Shown here: positions 62,867 to 64,000 of the stretch, in pieces
How positions within the stretch are numbered: the stretch's first letter is position 1
How the letters are laid out: the number at the start of each line of letters is the position of its first letter
DNA from: Tolypeutes matacus
Taxonomy: Eukaryota > Chordata > Mammalia > Cingulata > Chlamyphoridae
Reading direction: 5' to 3'
DNA length: 64,000 bases
NCBI GenBank assembly: GCA_026826555.1
Contig: JAKSZT010054335.1
Location: 4,345,092-4,409,091, forward strand
Notes under the pieces: generated by a model
Told to the model about the DNA's origin: nothing
What the model saw: only the letters and a program-made list of their open reading frames with translations
The model's database searches: none
Position numbers and translations under genes: made by a program

Positions 62867-64000
62867 CCATAATGTTTTTTTTTTCCAATGCTCAGCCTGA
62901 GTGATTTTCTAGATCCAACCTTCTGTTTCCATCACTAGCAACTTTCATTTTACTGTAAAATGTATTTCTAGATATGTAATTCATATCTTCAGTATTGTCC
63001 ACTAGAAAATGGGTTGCAATTATTCTAGCCTTGCATAATTCTTGATCAATCATCATATTCCATTCACATTTCAGCATATTTTATTCTTCCATTTTAAGTT
63101 TTAATTCACGTTCCTTTCTCTTTCTCTATATATTTTATGGCTTTGCTGATAGAAATAGAAACACGTGCACTTAGAAACAAATGATCCCTTGACCTTGAGA
63201 GTGGCATGACATGGTCTCTTTAGAGTTTCACCAGCATCATTAAAAATAATAATAAAAACAAAACAGCAAGGCAACGCTTAGTCACTTTCCTGCTTTTTAA
63301 AAACTCTCTTGGTTTCCCTAGCCTGTTCAGTATCTCTCCTGCACTTTGTTATCCTCTTTAACTGTTGCAACAGCTGGTGCCAAGAGCAGCCAAAGGTTAA
63401 CTCAGTTTTACTGCTGACGATGTGCCTGGCTGCTCTGGGAACCCAGGAAAGGAGTTCCAAGGAAGCCAGACCTCAGGCATTCCCAGTCTATCCTTAGATG
63501 TCTAGTTCTGCCTCACAGGGGTTCGCATTCTGTGATGCTAGACGCTGCCACGCCCTGCTTCCACGGCGGAGCAGAGCTGGGTAGGTACCACATCATGGGG
63601 CAGCCAAATCCCGTGGTGCCAGGTCACCGGGGGGAATATGCCTTCCTCCCCTCTGGAAAATAGGACGTCACATGACCTTGTATCCTTCCAACACACCACC
63701 AAGAACCTGGTTTTCCTGGGAGTGCATTGGCTCTGGGCAGGTGAATGGCCGCTCACATCCCTCTTTCACAGTCTGGCATACCCACTCCACCACAGAGTGA
63801 TCCCGTCGGGGCTTTTGTCACCCAGCCTTTCCCACCCATAGGCTAAATTGCAAGGCTTGTTTTTTTCCCTTGCCCTCAGCGTAGGGTTGCGTAGTCTGTG
63901 CACTGTGTGACTCCCAGGAGGTGCCATTTGCGCAGACGGATCCTTCCCACTTCTTGAACCTGACCCTTCCTGATCCCTCTATATCGTGTGATTCTAAATG
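62867..64000. other. Unique DNA, no gene
   Basis: The left half is AT-rich and may contain unrecognised L1 remains. From about 63300 the sequence is ordinary single-copy-like DNA. Short frames only. Confidence 0.4.

Overview
This is a 64 kb stretch of mammalian nuclear DNA, most likely from a xenarthran and almost certainly an armadillo (Dasypus-like). The main evidence is many copies of tRNA-derived SINEs of the DAS type. These open with GGGAAGCGGCTGTGGCTCAA, carry recognisable A and B boxes and end in TAAATAAATAAA plus an A tail. They sit alongside xenarthran-style L1 3' ends, MaLR-like solo LTRs, and the ancient MIR, L2, MLT1 and hAT-Charlie repeats shared by placental mammals. I found no convincing protein-coding exon, functional tRNA or rRNA, CRISPR array, operon or microbial feature. 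The long open frames are chance frames in GC-rich DNA or decayed L1 ORF1/ORF2. Repeat names come from recognition of consensus sequence by eye, not from a library search.

Layout. 1-4 kb: mostly single-copy-like DNA, one well-preserved monomeric SINE with perfect 17-bp target duplications, and a small CpG-rich patch. 4-9.5 kb: L1 endonuclease and ORF1 debris, two related antisense L1 3' ends, a dimeric SINE and a polyadenylated L1-type tail. 9.5-13.9 kb: GC-rich unique DNA with an old L1 3' UTR and a second copy of that tail. 13.9-15.9 kb: an antisense L1 carrying a dimeric SINE. 16-37 kb: GC-rich, gene-free DNA with L2, MIR, MLT1 and hAT relics, a minisatellite, a tRNA-Ala-like SINE, a third copy of the tail, and several AT-rich islands with homeodomain-like motifs that look like candidate conserved regulatory elements. 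38-42.3 kb: a large antisense L1 containing a nested L1 3' UTR and a solo LTR. 42.3-47 kb: an LTR cluster in which solo LTRs sit inside an MLT1 and inside an hAT relic, then sense L1 3' ends and MIRs. 47-50.2 kb: a SINE cluster, including three different SINEs inserted one after another at the same target. 50-55.9 kb: mostly unique DNA, then a 400-base N gap. 56.3-62.9 kb: another large antisense L1 mosaic with nested L1, SINE and LTR insertions. 63-64 kb: unique DNA.

How it fits together. The window reads as intergenic or intronic DNA recording successive waves of retroposition. The L1 machinery (all copies here dead) supplied reverse transcriptase in trans for the tRNA-derived SINEs. Several insertions keep exact target duplications, so their relative order can be read: ancient MLT1, MER5-like and L1 sequence were hit later by MaLR-like LTRs and DAS SINEs. 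Most L1 sequence by length lies antisense to the + strand. That would be expected if the window were an intron of a + strand gene, but it does not prove this.
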